In this document: piece after piece, positions 50,256 through 61,600 of the stretch | How the letters are laid out: the number at the start of each line of letters is the position of its first letter | Numbering within the stretch: position 1 is the first letter of the stretch | The notes under the pieces: model-generated | The model's input: the letters and a program-made list of their open reading frames with translations, nothing else | Databases searched by the model: none | What the model was told of the DNA's origin: nothing | Assembly (NCBI GenBank): GCA_001599755.1 | Contig: BCHX01000001.1 | Coordinates: forward strand, 6,696,001-6,760,000 | Source: Gliomastix tumulicola | Taxonomy: Eukaryota > Ascomycota > Sordariomycetes > Hypocreales > Bionectriaceae | Reading direction: 5' to 3' | Length of the DNA stretch: 64,000 nucleotides | Position numbers and translations under genes: made by a program

Positions 50256-53111
50256 ATGGATGCTCTTCCAGCCTACGGGTTCCCCGCAGATGCGATGGAT
50301 GTAGACGGGGAAGAGCAGGATCCGGCCGACGACATTTTCTCAAATTTCAATAACCCAGCTTCTATCTACAGAGCGTACAGACACAACAGAGATGGAGAAC
50401 CTCCCATTCTTCCACCCGAGTTCAACTGGCCAGATCAGAAGGCACGGTACAGCCCGCGCAGGCCGCAAAACGACTTCTCGTTTTCTACCAGACTCGGATC
50501 CAAGCCTGGCCATGTGTTCTGCCATCGCGGCTTCTACGATCGCTCCAGAGGCACCCTGGACAACTCGGCCGCAGCCATAGACCACGGAACAGAGCACAGC
50601 CTGTTCCTCCACGAGGTGGATGCGCTGCTCCGGCCAACGTTTGACAGGGCATTTCAAGCCCACGAGCTGGACCTACGACGCATCATCGACACGAGCGGCT
50701 CGTCTAAGACCTACAGTAGCTCAGGGATACTACAACAGCAACATGTGCTGAGAGCGCCAGATACGGATGCGGACCGGCCGGACTACGCCAGCTCATTCAT
50801 CAACGCCAACAGCTACGTCCCCAATCTCGTGTACACCATGATACGAGTATGGGCGGGCAAGGCTGGGTCGACTTTGCAGGTCGACCTCCGAGAACGGGAC
50901 TTTGCCACAGCCATCGCCTACTACTGCTTCCACTTGCCCAAGCTCAAGAACAGGGGAGGGCCCAACGACGAGTTGAAATGGCAGCAGCTGCGAGGCCTCC
51001 TCAAATCGGGAATCCTCAAGGGCTATGCTAGTGCCTATCCCCGTTTCGAGGACCTTGCTGAGGCGATCCGCTCGAACTACTGGGCCTACTATACCGGCGA
51101 CGACCGTTTCCGGGTGTCACAGCTGCATGATCTTCCGCCACTGATCATGGTATTCCCTGCCAGTTCCTTGCTCGAACTTGCAGCGAAGTCCGTCAGCAAC
51201 TTCAAACTTCTACCTCACCAGCAGATCTACCATCATCTATACAAGACCTTCATGGATCAGGTACGGTCATTTGTGGAAATACCTGCGGAAAGTCGCCGGG
51301 TAGCGCCTTATAGCTTCATCCTCGAGATCTTACACAGTGGTCTTGGTTTAGGCTACGACCGCCAGGCAGGAGAGGCAAGAAACCCTATTAATGGACAGCT
51401 CCTCACGGAAGACGAGGTCAAATTCGAAAGCCTGGTTGACAGGGTCATGATCGATGTCGCTCTGGAGCTGAAAAAGGAGCACCCGGAGTTACGCTTCTCG
51501 TCATGCACACGATTGCCAGACGTAATCATGGACATTCGGACTGAGAGCGGAGTGGTTCCGGATAAGAAATATACAGCTGCGTTCCAAACTTCGAGTATGA
51601 CACCGTGGCTTGAAGACCAGAAGAGACTCTCTAGCGAGCTGCGGGCTGTACATGGAGGGCTATACCCGCAGTCAGACATGGTCGTCGCCGACGACCCCCT
51701 CACCGAGATTGCCGCGCGCACATGGATTGACGAGAAATCCAGTCTAGATCGATCGAAGCTACTGCGGGCGCCTGGACAGTCTGTAGAGGAATGGCAGTAT
51801 TACGACAAATGGCTCAGCATGGCAGGTGACAACGCGATTGTCGCTGCTGTGACAAATATCAATCAGCAAGTGTTCCTGCCAAACACGTATGGAGGTATCA
51901 CTACGCCGCTGGGCGAGGAGGGTATGATTTCTGCTGGGGATGTTGGATGGGGCGAGGGCAACTCTTCTTCCAACGCGGAATCTGCATATTCAGGACTGAA
52001 CAGGTATGATGACCTGGCCAGCGTGGCTCTTGGTGAAGATGACGTAGAGCCGTCATACACGACTCTGAATGTAGGAGGCCACCCGATCAGTTTCCAGCGG
52101 GGAAATGAGGGATTCGGCGTCGTTCAGAGCGAGGAAGCACTGCGCCGGGCCGCCTACAGCGGTAAAAACGACATCCTTGGCCCGATCTTGGGCAGTGGCC
52201 ACGTCGACGTCAACTGCCGCTTCGACCGTTTCGGAACGGCACTCGGAGCAGCATGCGCAAGGGGCCACGACTCAACCGTGATACTGCTCCTGAGGGCTGG
52301 AGCTGATCTTCTGCCCACGGAACCGTGGGGTGCCCCGATCCGACATGCCGCCAGCAACGGCCGCGACAGCATCGTCAAGATACTTCTCTCGAAATGGTAC
52401 GAGACTGATCCGGAAACCAGGCCCCTGGAGGATGTTGAGCGCTGGGGAGAGGCTCTCGGCCACGCATTGGTGGCAGCAGTCCAACGAGGGGAGAGGGGTG
52501 TGGTAGAGCTGCTTCTTGAGCAGAGACATACGCCTGTCGACTTCCAGGACCTCGACGGGAGGACTGCCCTGCAAATGGCCTGCCAGTATGAAAGTTGGGG
52601 GGTTTTCGACATGGTCCTCGAGCACAGTCGCGATGATGACGTTGGATCGAGACCGAGTGCATTGGAGATTGCATGCTGCGCTGGCAACGAGCACATGATT
52701 CGGTCGCTGCTGGAACGAAGGGCTCCTGTTGATTTCACGTTGGACGAAATCAGGCCGATTATCTTCTCCAAGTTGGAACGGTCCCGAAGACGGGAAGACC
52801 GAAGAAGCCAGAGATATCTCTCCATTGCCAAGAAAGAGGCCTCTGAGGCTGAGCGAGCATCGATCATCGACCAGGAACGCTTCCTTTCCAAAATCTTGCC
52901 AGATATCGAGGCCGAGACGACTTGGCGTCACCGGGTGGACATTAGAAAACGCAAGTCCAGAGTTGGGGGGCCTGGCAGTTCGAAAAGGAGACGCCCGTCT
53001 AAATCGCCGGCGGATAAGTTTCGATCTGGTCCGTGGGAAAGGTATGAATCTGCAGGGACGGACGATTGTGGATGTCCGATTTGCAAGATTTTCAACCTCG
53101 TTGAGTCTTAA
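50256..53111 (+). CDS. Large protein with degenerate GDPD-like start and ankyrin repeats
   Basis: 951 aa, single exon. Residues about 85-125 read HVFCHRGFYD...TLDNSAAAIDHG...LHEVDALL. This follows the HRG/ENT-A/E-D pattern of glycerophosphodiester phosphodiesterases, but the usual ENT is DNS and the rest of the TIM barrel is not evident. Residues about 180-560 form a large region I do not recognise. Residues about 645-830 contain about five divergent ankyrin repeats (SEEALRRAAYSGKND, GTALGAACARGHDSTV, GRTALQMACQYES). A basic, nuclear-signal-like stretch (SSKRRRPSK) precedes the C-terminus, which ends in a CGCPIC pair. Phosphodiesterase activity is doubtful; a scaffold or sensing role is possible. 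The continuous frame over 2.8 kb makes a real gene near certain. Confidence 0.75.
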   Translation: MDALPAYGFPADAMDVDGEEQDPADDIFSNFNNPASIYRAYRHNRDGEPPILPPEFNWPDQKARYSPRRPQNDFSFSTRLGSKPGHVFCHRGFYDRSRGTLDNSAAAIDHGTEHSLFLHEVDALLRPTFDRAFQAHELDLRRIIDTSGSSKTYSSSGILQQQHVLRAPDTDADRPDYASSFINANSYVPNLVYTMIRVWAGKAGSTLQVDLRERDFATAIAYYCFHLPKLKNRGGPNDELKWQQLRGLLKSGILKGYASAYPRFEDLAEAIRSNYWAYYTGDDRFRVSQLHDLPPLIMVFPASSLLELAAKSVSNFKLLPHQQIYHHLYKTFMDQVRSFVEIPAESRRVAPYSFILEILHSGLGLGYDRQAGEARNPINGQLLTEDEVKFESLVDRVMIDVALELKKEHPELRFSSCTRLPDVIMDIRTESGVVPDKKYTAAFQTSSMTPWLEDQKRLSSELRAVHGGLYPQSDMVVADDPLTEIAARTWIDEKSSLDRSKLLRAPGQSVEEWQYYDKWLSMAGDNAIVAAVTNINQQVFLPNTYGGITTPLGEEGMISAGDVGWGEGNSSSNAESAYSGLNRYDDLASVALGEDDVEPSYTTLNVGGHPISFQRGNEGFGVVQSEEALRRAAYSGKNDILGPILGSGHVDVNCRFDRFGTALGAACARGHDSTVILLLRAGADLLPTEPWGAPIRHAASNGRDSIVKILLSKWYETDPETRPLEDVERWGEALGHALVAAVQRGERGVVELLLEQRHTPVDFQDLDGRTALQMACQYESWGVFDMVLEHSRDDDVGSRPSALEIACCAGNEHMIRSLLERRAPVDFTLDEIRPIIFSKLERSRRREDRRSQRYLSIAKKEASEAERASIIDQERFLSKILPDIEAETTWRHRVDIRKRKSRVGGPGSSKRRRPSKSPADKFRSGPWERYESAGTDDCGCPICKIFNLVES

Positions 53112-53360
53112 TTTTCTTATGCTTTAATCATGATATAATACTCAAAATACTTGTTAAGACATCACTCTGCGAAAGACGTCCCTTACGTTGGAGATATCAG
53201 TGATCCCTCTTATCTAGTTACGTACCTGTGAGCAGGCAGGGACATGATGTGATATGGCATGAATCTAGTCATAGTACGTGATTGGCTCCCTAAATAACAT
53301 TGAGCTGATGCAAGTTGAAACACCGCATTTGCGGCGTCAATTGTGCCTGTGTCCCTTGTA

Positions 53361-54254
53361 TTATGGATGCTCTTGTATGCTCTCTGACGAGATCCGGTCA
53401 GAGTTTGCACTGATATCGTTCCTATCGCCTTCACTAAGTACTGTCCCAATCTTGGCATACAGGCCATATGTTCCGAGCAGATAGTTAGCCACGCAAACCA
53501 GCAATCCCACCATGAAGACTATGAGAACCTACAACGTGAGAGTCAGCTATCGTATATCCAAGCGTGCAAAAGCCATCCCCAAACGGCACAGAGTATACCT
53601 TTGTATCAGCGGCGTGAAATTCCAGGTTCGATGCGCTTGCAGAATTCCAAGCCAGGACAGCTAGACCAGAAACAAAGCAATACACGCTCCCGTTCAAAAA
53701 TGCGATCGGGAGCTGCCATATCCGCAGCTGCATCCTGTCTGGAACTGGAGGCTGGCTACCACCCTTCTGCAGCATACGCCTGGTCCTTTGTGAACCATCT
53801 GAATAGCATGAGAGCCGATGAATAGCAACCCCCTGATTTGTCGCGGTAGCGATGGACGTCAGAGACAAGAGGAGCGAGATATACCAGAGGCTCTTGACAG
53901 GCCAGCTGCTAGAGTTCTCAGTGGACGAACTGTCGTCCCCTCTCGGGCCCGATATGGACGGCCATGCGAGTGAGGTCACAACTATTGCACTCAGGAGCGC
54001 ACTCTTTCGAAATATTGATAAGTTGACGGGACAACGTCTGAGGTGGGGTTTGGGGCAGAGCGTACTGTGACAGAGATATTGGTCAGCTGCTCGTCCATTT
54101 CTTCCAGCCACACCTTGGTGAGCTCATCCTGCCTTTGCGGGTTATTGCATTGGAGAAGCGACAAGATGGGAGCCCTTGCCGCTTTCCATGATGCAGCGTG
54201 GGAGGGCAAAGCAGTATAAATAAACTCCCGGAATCTTCCCAGCATAGTTGGCAT
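53361..54254 (-). CDS. Small multi-pass membrane protein, unknown family
   Basis: Three exons assembled by hand: 54254-54066, 54003-53599, 53528-53361, introns 62 and 70 nt, all phase 0, 253 aa. The soluble N-terminal part contains SHAASWKAARAPILSLLQ and ends DEQLTNISVT. Hydrophobic helices follow near residues 65-80 (LLSAIVVTSLAWPSI), 103-120 (WYISLLLSLTSIATATNQG), 163-180 (FLNGSVYCFVSGLAVLAW) and 199-218 (VLIVFMVGLLVCVANYLL). The last helix appears only after splicing, which supports the model. A pattern of SLWYxSLxxSLxSIATAT is common to an uncharacterised fungal membrane family found near HET and secondary-metabolite genes. An upstream exon cannot be excluded because the start at 54254 is only the first in-frame ATG. 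Confidence 0.6.
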
Positions 54255-54602
54255 ACTCGCCAATCTCAAAGGTGGTTCAATAATCGGATCTTGTGGGTGG
54301 GTTTGAGGAATGGACAGCGAAAGTAAACGCAGGGTGATCAGCAGGCTGCTCAGCGTACCCGTCGTGGCATATTTGTGATGAAGGGAGTCTACAAATTATT
54401 CTCCCCCTCACAGACGGGCAATAGTGATCATCGAGGGTGCGGAGAGAATTTATCAAGCGGAAATGGATAACAAAGAAGGCAACTGCTAGGCAGCCACGAT
54501 AAGATCTCGCCAACCTCATGTAGTGCGACTGTAGATCCAAATTTAGTCGATAAATGACCACATGATGCTAGTGATCTGATTTCGATAGTCCAAGAATTCC
54601 CA
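54255..54602. other. Intergenic
   Basis: 348 bp between the membrane protein start and the methyltransferase stop, both on minus. Nothing recognised; an extra 5' exon of the membrane protein could hide here. Confidence 0.35.
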
Positions 54603-55373
54603 TCACGCCTTAATCCCCGTGATGACCACTGAGAAGGGGTTCTGCAGAAACTCGTCCCAAAACGGCAGATCCTTCGCCACGATATCCGCGTGCTCATACG
54701 GCACAGCATGGACATCCCTCAAACCGTACTTCTCGTGCAGCGCCGTCGAGCCATTGTAGCTCACCTCCCTAGACGCGATCTCGATCTGGAAGGGCACGCC
54801 ACTGCCCCCGTTGATGCAGACCGTAAGAGAAACGCCCCCCGGAAGCTCCTTGAAATCCTTCAAGGTCACACCATACTTCTCCAAGTGTGCCGAGTCGCCA
54901 AATGGGCGTTCAAGACGGACACCCACGAACCTGCCACCGGGCTTGAGGTAAGTGGCGACGTTGTGCCACATGCCCTCGAGGATCTCGTCGGTCCCCGCAT
55001 GGTCGAAGAGCCAGTTCGCCATGACGATGTCGTACTGCTTCTCCCTAAGGGGGAGGTTGAAGGGCTGAGAGCAGTCGGCTTCGAAGCATCGGACGCGGTC
55101 GTCGCGGCCGAGGGCCACTTCAGCGTCCCTGGCGTGCTGCAGCATGTCGGGTGAGATGTCGACAATGTCCACGAGAGCAGCACCGGCGTCGATGGCCTCT
55201 CGCGCGTGGTTGCCGCTTCCGCCGCCCAGGTCGAGGACGGTCAGGCCAGTGGCGTCGCCAAACACGTGTGTGAGAAGCTGGGACTCGATCACGCCCAGGG
55301 GGATGTCTGGGATGAGCTCATATAGGGCGGCGGTGCGCTCATATTCGAGCTTGGCAGCTTGTGGCGTGGCCAT
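54603..55373 (-). CDS. SAM-dependent methyltransferase
   Basis: 256 aa, intronless, class I methyltransferase of the type often annotated as toxA/UbiE-like small-molecule enzymes. Motif I is LTVLDLGGGSGNHA (near residue 45), motif II DIVDISPDM with the acidic SAM-ribose ligand, then CFEADCSQPF, YDIVMANWLFDHA and LKPGGRFVGVR. The opening KLEYERTAALYELIPD and the 250-aa length fit this group. The acceptor is unknown. It lies 633 bp downstream of the NmrA-like reductase on the same strand, but known SWN clusters do not contain a methyltransferase, so it may be an independent gene. Confidence 0.85.
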   Translation of the reverse strand: MATPQAAKLEYERTAALYELIPDIPLGVIESQLLTHVFGDATGLTVLDLGGGSGNHAREAIDAGAALVDIVDISPDMLQHARDAEVALGRDDRVRCFEADCSQPFNLPLREKQYDIVMANWLFDHAGTDEILEGMWHNVATYLKPGGRFVGVRLERPFGDSAHLEKYGVTLKDFKELPGGVSLTVCINGGSGVPFQIEIASREVSYNGSTALHEKYGLRDVHAVPYEHADIVAKDLPFWDEFLQNPFSVVITGIKA

Positions 55374-56006
55374 GATGGAGGTTACTGGTAGTTGAGTGGA
55401 CGGAAAGGTTGCTTAAGGTGAGGAAGGCATGAGGAGATGGCAAGGATATGAGCGTCAAAGGTGAAGCGAGATGGACCTTAAATACGAGTGGGAGTGCAAT
55501 TTGGGGAGCCATGGCAAGTGGGAGCAAGTAATTGCGTACGTCGGACTGTCCATATCCGAGCGAGCCGCTCTCCTCCGAGGAGACTGGACGAGGGCATTTA
55601 CGTGAAAGGCTAGGACATGCTGTCAGTACTTCCGGATCACCCGCGGTGTCTCTCCACGCGGATCGTTTGGAGGTAGATCGAAGTGGGATGCACTTCATCA
55701 AGCGGATATCTCTTCGATGGTCTTGTGAATCATACTCTTAGCGTCTAATAGAGGAATACGAGTGGCACATATTATTTATCACATCGTGATTGTAGCAGGA
55801 TCGGATATCCATATATATTGATGAAACTCGATGGCAGTTGAAAACGACCAAGGCGATGATTTACTAACTATGGGACTAAAAAGACGGAAATGCAAATACA
55901 TCCAGACAGAGGTGTCCACGCGTACGCAAAGCTAATGTAGGCCTCCTCACAATACACGCCCCAGGCCTTAGCTACAACATTGCCGTGGAGCACTACCGAC
56001 GCTACT
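55374..56006. other. Intergenic
   Basis: 633 bp between two minus-strand genes. No open frame with a motif, no repeat. Confidence 0.4.
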
Positions 56007-56918
56007 CTAGACAATTATGGACGTATCACGGTCAAAATCGTCCAAACCACCCCGCAGTGTACGAAACTGAACGCCCGGGAAATACTTCTGCCTCTGAGCT
56101 TGGAGCCTCTCCTGAGGCAAGGCAGACGCATGACTGGCGGAATACAGCTGGTGCTCCGCAAGGCCCTTTGTGAGGGCGTCCTCAGATGAAGCGATTGTCT
56201 CCAAGATGCTGCTGACTGGGAGGTGCTGGACTTTGAGATCAGGCTGGTACTTGTTCCTGAGGAGCGCAGCGACGTTGTTCCAGGTCGAGAGCTCCCCGGT
56301 GACGAAGGTGTGCTGCTCCCATTTTGGGGCGCTAACAAGACGAGCCATCGCCTTGGCGACGTCCCGAGACCAGATGAAGCTGATGGGCTCGTCGCCGGTG
56401 CCAGGGATCATCATGGTCCCGTCCACCAGATTGATAGGGCAGGCCTCACCAAAATCCCTGATGTACCGGTTGGCAGCCGGCAGGACATAGTCAGCCAGCC
56501 AGCCAACCAGTATCAGAGTCCACTCGAGGTCTGTCTGCTCTCGGAGGAGTTGACGAATTGGTTCACGCGAACGGGCATAGAAGGCCGGTTGCTCAGGGTG
56601 AGTGTCGAGATTGCCCGCATACTCGGACGGCATGAACCGCTTGCACCTGGGGCTCTGTTGACAGGCCTTGATGAGGTTGCGGTGGATGTCGATGTACGAC
56701 GAGCTCTGATCGCCGATGGTCGAGATGAGGACCTCGGCATCATGAAGAGGGACTGCCAAGGACTCTAGGCTGTAGTCGGTCACGAACTGAGTGACGCCAG
56801 GTCGATCAATGCCGGGCTTGTGGCTCCGAGTGAGTATGACGAGCTCGTGGCCGACTTTTCTGAACTCTTCAATGATGTAGCGAGCCATGTCGCCGTAGCC
56901 AGCGATTGCGACACGCAT
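56007..56918 (-). CDS. NmrA-like NAD(P)-binding reductase (swnN/swnR-like)
   Basis: 303 aa, no intron. The Rossmann start AIAGYGDMARYIIEEF has the GxGxxx(R) pattern of NmrA-like/isoflavone-reductase atypical short-chain reductases. Further blocks are ELVILTRSHKP, AEVLISTIGDQS, KRFMPSEYAGN and the active-site-side WTLILVGWLADY. Swainsonine clusters encode two such reductases, SwnN and SwnR, that reduce the imine/iminium ring intermediates released by SwnK. The position divergent to the swnK-like gene and the overall length fit either. I cannot decide between N and R from memory, so no symbol is given. Other NmrA proteins act as redox sensors, but the cluster context favours a biosynthetic enzyme. 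Confidence 0.75.
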   Translation of the reverse strand: MRVAIAGYGDMARYIIEEFRKVGHELVILTRSHKPGIDRPGVTQFVTDYSLESLAVPLHDAEVLISTIGDQSSSYIDIHRNLIKACQQSPRCKRFMPSEYAGNLDTHPEQPAFYARSREPIRQLLREQTDLEWTLILVGWLADYVLPAANRYIRDFGEACPINLVDGTMMIPGTGDEPISFIWSRDVAKAMARLVSAPKWEQHTFVTGELSTWNNVAALLRNKYQPDLKVQHLPVSSILETIASSEDALTKGLAEHQLYSASHASALPQERLQAQRQKYFPGVQFRTLRGGLDDFDRDTSIIV

Positions 56919-58679
56919 GATAACGGGTATGGTATGTGTGATGCTGAATGCAGGGAGTAGGTGATTTTACGAGAGAGAAACGAATCTATAAGTTTCTTGT
57001 CTTTTGAGGGGGCTACTGGTCTTCATGTCTACTCTAAAAAGCTGGCAATACGATGGGAAGACTGCTCAATGGGCGGCTTCAGAAGCATCGATGAGGTCTC
57101 AAAGTTCCTGGGTCAGCGATTGGTAAGCCCTTCCCGAGGACCTCTGTCACTGCAGCAGGTCACACGGCAGCCCGTAGATCCATCAGGCATGCACTGACGC
57201 CGTATGGGGATCCACGGTAGGGCTCGATGCTCTGGCGAGGGATAATACCAAAGGCCCTAAATATCCATGATTTCCCGGCTCCTGGCGTCGGGTTCACTCC
57301 CGTTACCGTCTACCCGAATGGGTACCCCAAATGGGTCCTCGGGATGTTCTTCAAGCTTACCTTTAGCGCCGTTCTTCTTTCAATAACTCTAGATCCTCAT
57401 AGGCCAAGGTATGCATGTCATGCTGTTCCGTATGTTTGATGTCCTCGGCGTTAAGGGTGAGGGGCGGGGTTGCTACCGCCATGACCTATGATCGTATAAC
57501 TTTGATGGTTTGCCTTTGTGAAGCAAGAAAGAGTGAAGACGGAGGTTTGTAGATAGAAGAGTTGATAGAAAGGCAGCTCCAAGCGCCCTGGGTATTTGTG
57601 TGTATGTAAGAGCCAGAGAGCCGGCCTGTATCTGCCCTCCTCAGAATCCCATTTTGTGGTTCCCCACTGCACTTTCCACCAACATGAAAGTGTGTGATGT
57701 TGGAGTATCTGCCTTGGCCCAAGGGTGGCACGGTGAGATGACTCCATATTCCAGCTGTATCTGTAGCCGCTGCTTGCAGCACGCTGTTCCTAGTCAGGTA
57801 GGTCGCTTACAACAAACGATGAGACGCATCTAGCCCCCAATCGAGTGGCTCCAGCGCGGATCTCTCCCCTGTGCCGCAGGCTGTGCCGCAAGAGAGCACA
57901 AGTCTCGGCTCGTCTTCGGCGAACATGAGGAAACTCGCAGCATGCGAATTCAACAACGAGCATGAATCCTCCGGGCTAGCAATGCACGCAACGAACATGG
58001 AGACACTGTGTGGCTTCTCCATGTCACCACTCAAGGACCAAATAATGCCATATGCCCCTTTGGACCCCATAGGATGCGAACTGTCCGACGTTCTTATTGG
58101 CCCGACCGGATTTCTGGTCGTGCATGATCGCGGTTGAAAAATGACAGGTGCCGAAAATGACGTGGTGTCTGGGGGGGGAGACAATACTAAAGATCATGAG
58201 ACAACAAGCTTCATGTGCGAAAGAGGGAACCATTGCTGTGCTTTTCTTCGACGTATCCTCGGACTCACCCTTGTGACACGTGTGTCTCCGACTCGTAGCC
58301 ATGCCCGTAAGCTCTAAGCCCCGTTGCCGCTCGGATTGCTGGCTAGAGTCTTGGCCGAATTCGGGTACGAGCTCGTAGCCCCCAGGCAGAGTCAACCTAG
58401 CGACCGGCCGGCACGAAGCCCCTCGTTTGCAATTGATAGCCGTAGCATGGACTCGGAATAGCTGTCTAATTAAAAATGGCGCATACGTAGCGTGGCAGTA
58501 CTGTAATTGATGTTGGTCCGTGTGACGTTGGGGGGTAAAGGGAGGGAAGTGTAAAAGGGGTTGGTGATCGTGGTCTTGTCGCATGTTGTTGTCGGTAGAG
58601 TTCTCAGACACTCCCCATTCCCCATTCTCTCGACCCCAACACCACTTTGTCATAGTCACACGGCGGACTATTTGACACT
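56919..58679. promoter_or_regulatory. Divergent promoter region between NmrA-like and NRPS-PKS genes
   Basis: 1.76 kb between outward-facing starts. Short frames in 57200-58650 have no motif and conflict on both strands. It should hold the promoters of both biosynthetic genes. No regulator binding site could be identified with confidence. Confidence 0.4.
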
Positions 58680-61600
58680 ATGAGTGCTCTCTCGGGCGAG
58701 GACCACCATGGTTTGGTGACCGACTTCAACTTCACCAGCGACGCCACGACGCTTGGCCACACTATTCCACAGCTCGTTGAACGAGCCACAGATCGATACT
58801 CCAGCAAATCTGCCGTCATCTGTGGTGACACGGAGCTGACGTATGGAGAGCTCAACTCACAAGCCAACCAGCTCGCTCGCGTCCTAGTCAGACGGACCAT
58901 TGGGCGTGGCGACCTTGTCGGCGTCGTCTTGAACCGCTCCGTCGAGCTAGTCGTTGTCCTGTTGGCTATTCTAAAGTCGGGCGCCGCCTATGTGCCCATA
59001 GCCCCGGATCTACCCGCAGAACGTATCCGCCTCATGATGGACGGATCGGCACCAAGGCTAGTCGTTGTTAGTGCCAGCACGTCCGACGCCTTGTCCTCTT
59101 GGCATGGGCCACGTCTCGACATCGAAGAGGCTCAACACGAGGCAGAAGCCGACGGCAGTAATCTGTCAGTGCAAGTTCAGCCAGAAGATCTCGCGTATGT
59201 CCTATTCACATCGGGCTCAACCGGGAAACCGAAGGGCGTGCAGGTCACTCACGGGTCAGTGGGCAATTTTCTGCTGTCAATGCAGCGGAAACCGGGATGC
59301 GACGAGACGGACCGGTTTTTGGCCGTCATCACCATCTCCTTCGATCCAGCCGTCCTGGATCTCTTCGTACCGCTCATCACCGGTGCAACCGTCGTCGTTG
59401 CCGAGTCACATCACATCAAAGACCCGCGTGCGCTCCTCAGGTTGATGCAGCGGCACGCCATCACAATGATGGTTGCAACGCCAACGGGCTGGCAAATTCT
59501 GCTAGAATCTGGCTGGCAAGGCACGCCCCGTCTGAGAAGAATCATCTGCGGGGGCGAAGGGCTTCCACGCCGACTAGCTGATCGTCTGCTTGACTGCAGC
59601 GACGAGGTCTGGAACATGTACGGTCCGACAGAAACCACTGTAGCGGCGAGCTGTTGGAATGTGCAGCGAGATACCGACATCGTTATCGGTAGCCCAGTAG
59701 CCAACTCGCAGCTTTACGTGCTTGATGAGAAGCTGGCACCTGTGCCGATCGGCGGCTCGGGAGAGCTGTACATCGGCGGTGCATGTCTGGCGCGCGGGTA
59801 TCTCAACAACCCCGAAATGACACGTACTCGGTTTATCGACAGCCCATTCGATGAGGGCCGCCTTTACCGCACGGGTGACTTGGCTTCTTTCCTGGCTCCC
59901 GACCAGTTAAGTGTCATAGGCCGGACTGATAGCCAGGTCAAGATCCGAGGACATCGGATCGAACTGGGAGATATTGTGGCCACCCTCAACGACCATCCCA
60001 AATTATCCGCCGCCGTGGTAATATGTCGGGATGAGAGGCTCATCGCATATTGTGTCCGGGATCAAATCTCGAGCAATAATAGCCCTTTGGCCACCCTACT
60101 TCGTCCGTGGGCAGCAGAGCGTCTGCCAGCATACATGGTTCCGTCATTCTTTGTGGAGATCGGCGAGATCCCCCTGAGCCCAAATGGCAAGACCGATCAC
60201 AAAGCACTGCCACCATACGTGGTTGAGGATGAGGCCGAGGTCAAGGTCGATACGAGAGATTCAACGGCAATGGCTACCTCGGAGCTGGAGCGTCATATCA
60301 TGTCAATTTGGTCAGACGTCCTAGGTCATAATCGCATCGGAGTGGATGACAACTTCTTCCAAATCGGCGGTGATTCCTTGCGTGTCATCCAAGCGCAAGT
60401 AAAACTAGAGGAACTGCTCGGTCGCTGTGTGTCAACTCCCAAACTATTTCAACACTTTACTATCAGAACACTCGCCGCATATCTTGCCAGTCAAGAAGAC
60501 GCAACGGAGAAGCCTACAGCCGCAAAACAACAGCCATCCAATCAGTCCCAAGATATCGCCATTGTCTCCATGTCCTGCCGGCTCCCAGGTGGCATCACGA
60601 CTCCGGAAGAGTATTGGGAGCTGCTTGCTGGTGGCTTTGACGCCATCTCCGATGTGCCCAAAGATCGCTGGAACGCCGACCTCTTTTACAACGCCGATCC
60701 AGACATGCCTGGTAAATCTTACTGTCGCCGAGGTGGCTTTCTCACCTCGATCAATGAGTTCGACGCCTCTTTCTTTGGCATCACGCCGCGAGAAGCCCAG
60801 GCCCTAGACCCAGCACAGCATCTCATGCTCGAGACATGCTGGGAGGGCTTCGAGAGAGGTGGCTATACCATGGACAAGCTGCGTGGGAGCCGGACCGGTG
60901 TCTTCATCGGTGTTTCCAACAATCCCGCCCATGAAGCATCTGGACGCGCACGGAGTTTGGAAAGTCTCAATGGACATGCTGGCACTGGCACTGCGAACAG
61001 TACCACATCCGGGCGTGTCTCTCACTTTCTGGGACTTGAGGGGCCAGCAATGACAGTAGATACTGCATGCTCCTCGTCCCTCGTGACAACTCATCTGGCC
61101 TGCTCTGCGCTGCGCCAAGGTGAATGTGACCTGGCCATCTCTGGAGGGGTGGCACTCCTCACGCCTGGGATGTTCGTCGAGTTCAGCCGGCTGCGTGGGC
61201 TTTCACCGGATGGTCGGTGCCGCGCTTTCTGCGCAGACACCCAAGGCACAGGCTTTGCCGAGGGCGCCGCGACCATCGTCCTCAAGCGTCTATCTGACGC
61301 ACAGCGCGATGGAGACACGATCCACGCAGTCCTGCGCGGCTCGGCCGTCAACCACGACGGACACGCCCCGAGCCTCACCACACCAAACGGCTCTGCACAG
61401 CGACGACTCATAGAGACAGCCCTCGCCACGTCGGGCCTCAAGCCAGGAGACATCGACTACATCGAGGCTCACGGAACAGCCACGAAGCTCGGCGACCCGA
61501 TCGAAGGAGCGGCGCTAGCGGAGGTTTTCGCCGGAAGCCGGCCCGGCCCGGAAGATCCACTATGGATCGGCTCGGCGAAATCCAACCTCGGACACACTCA

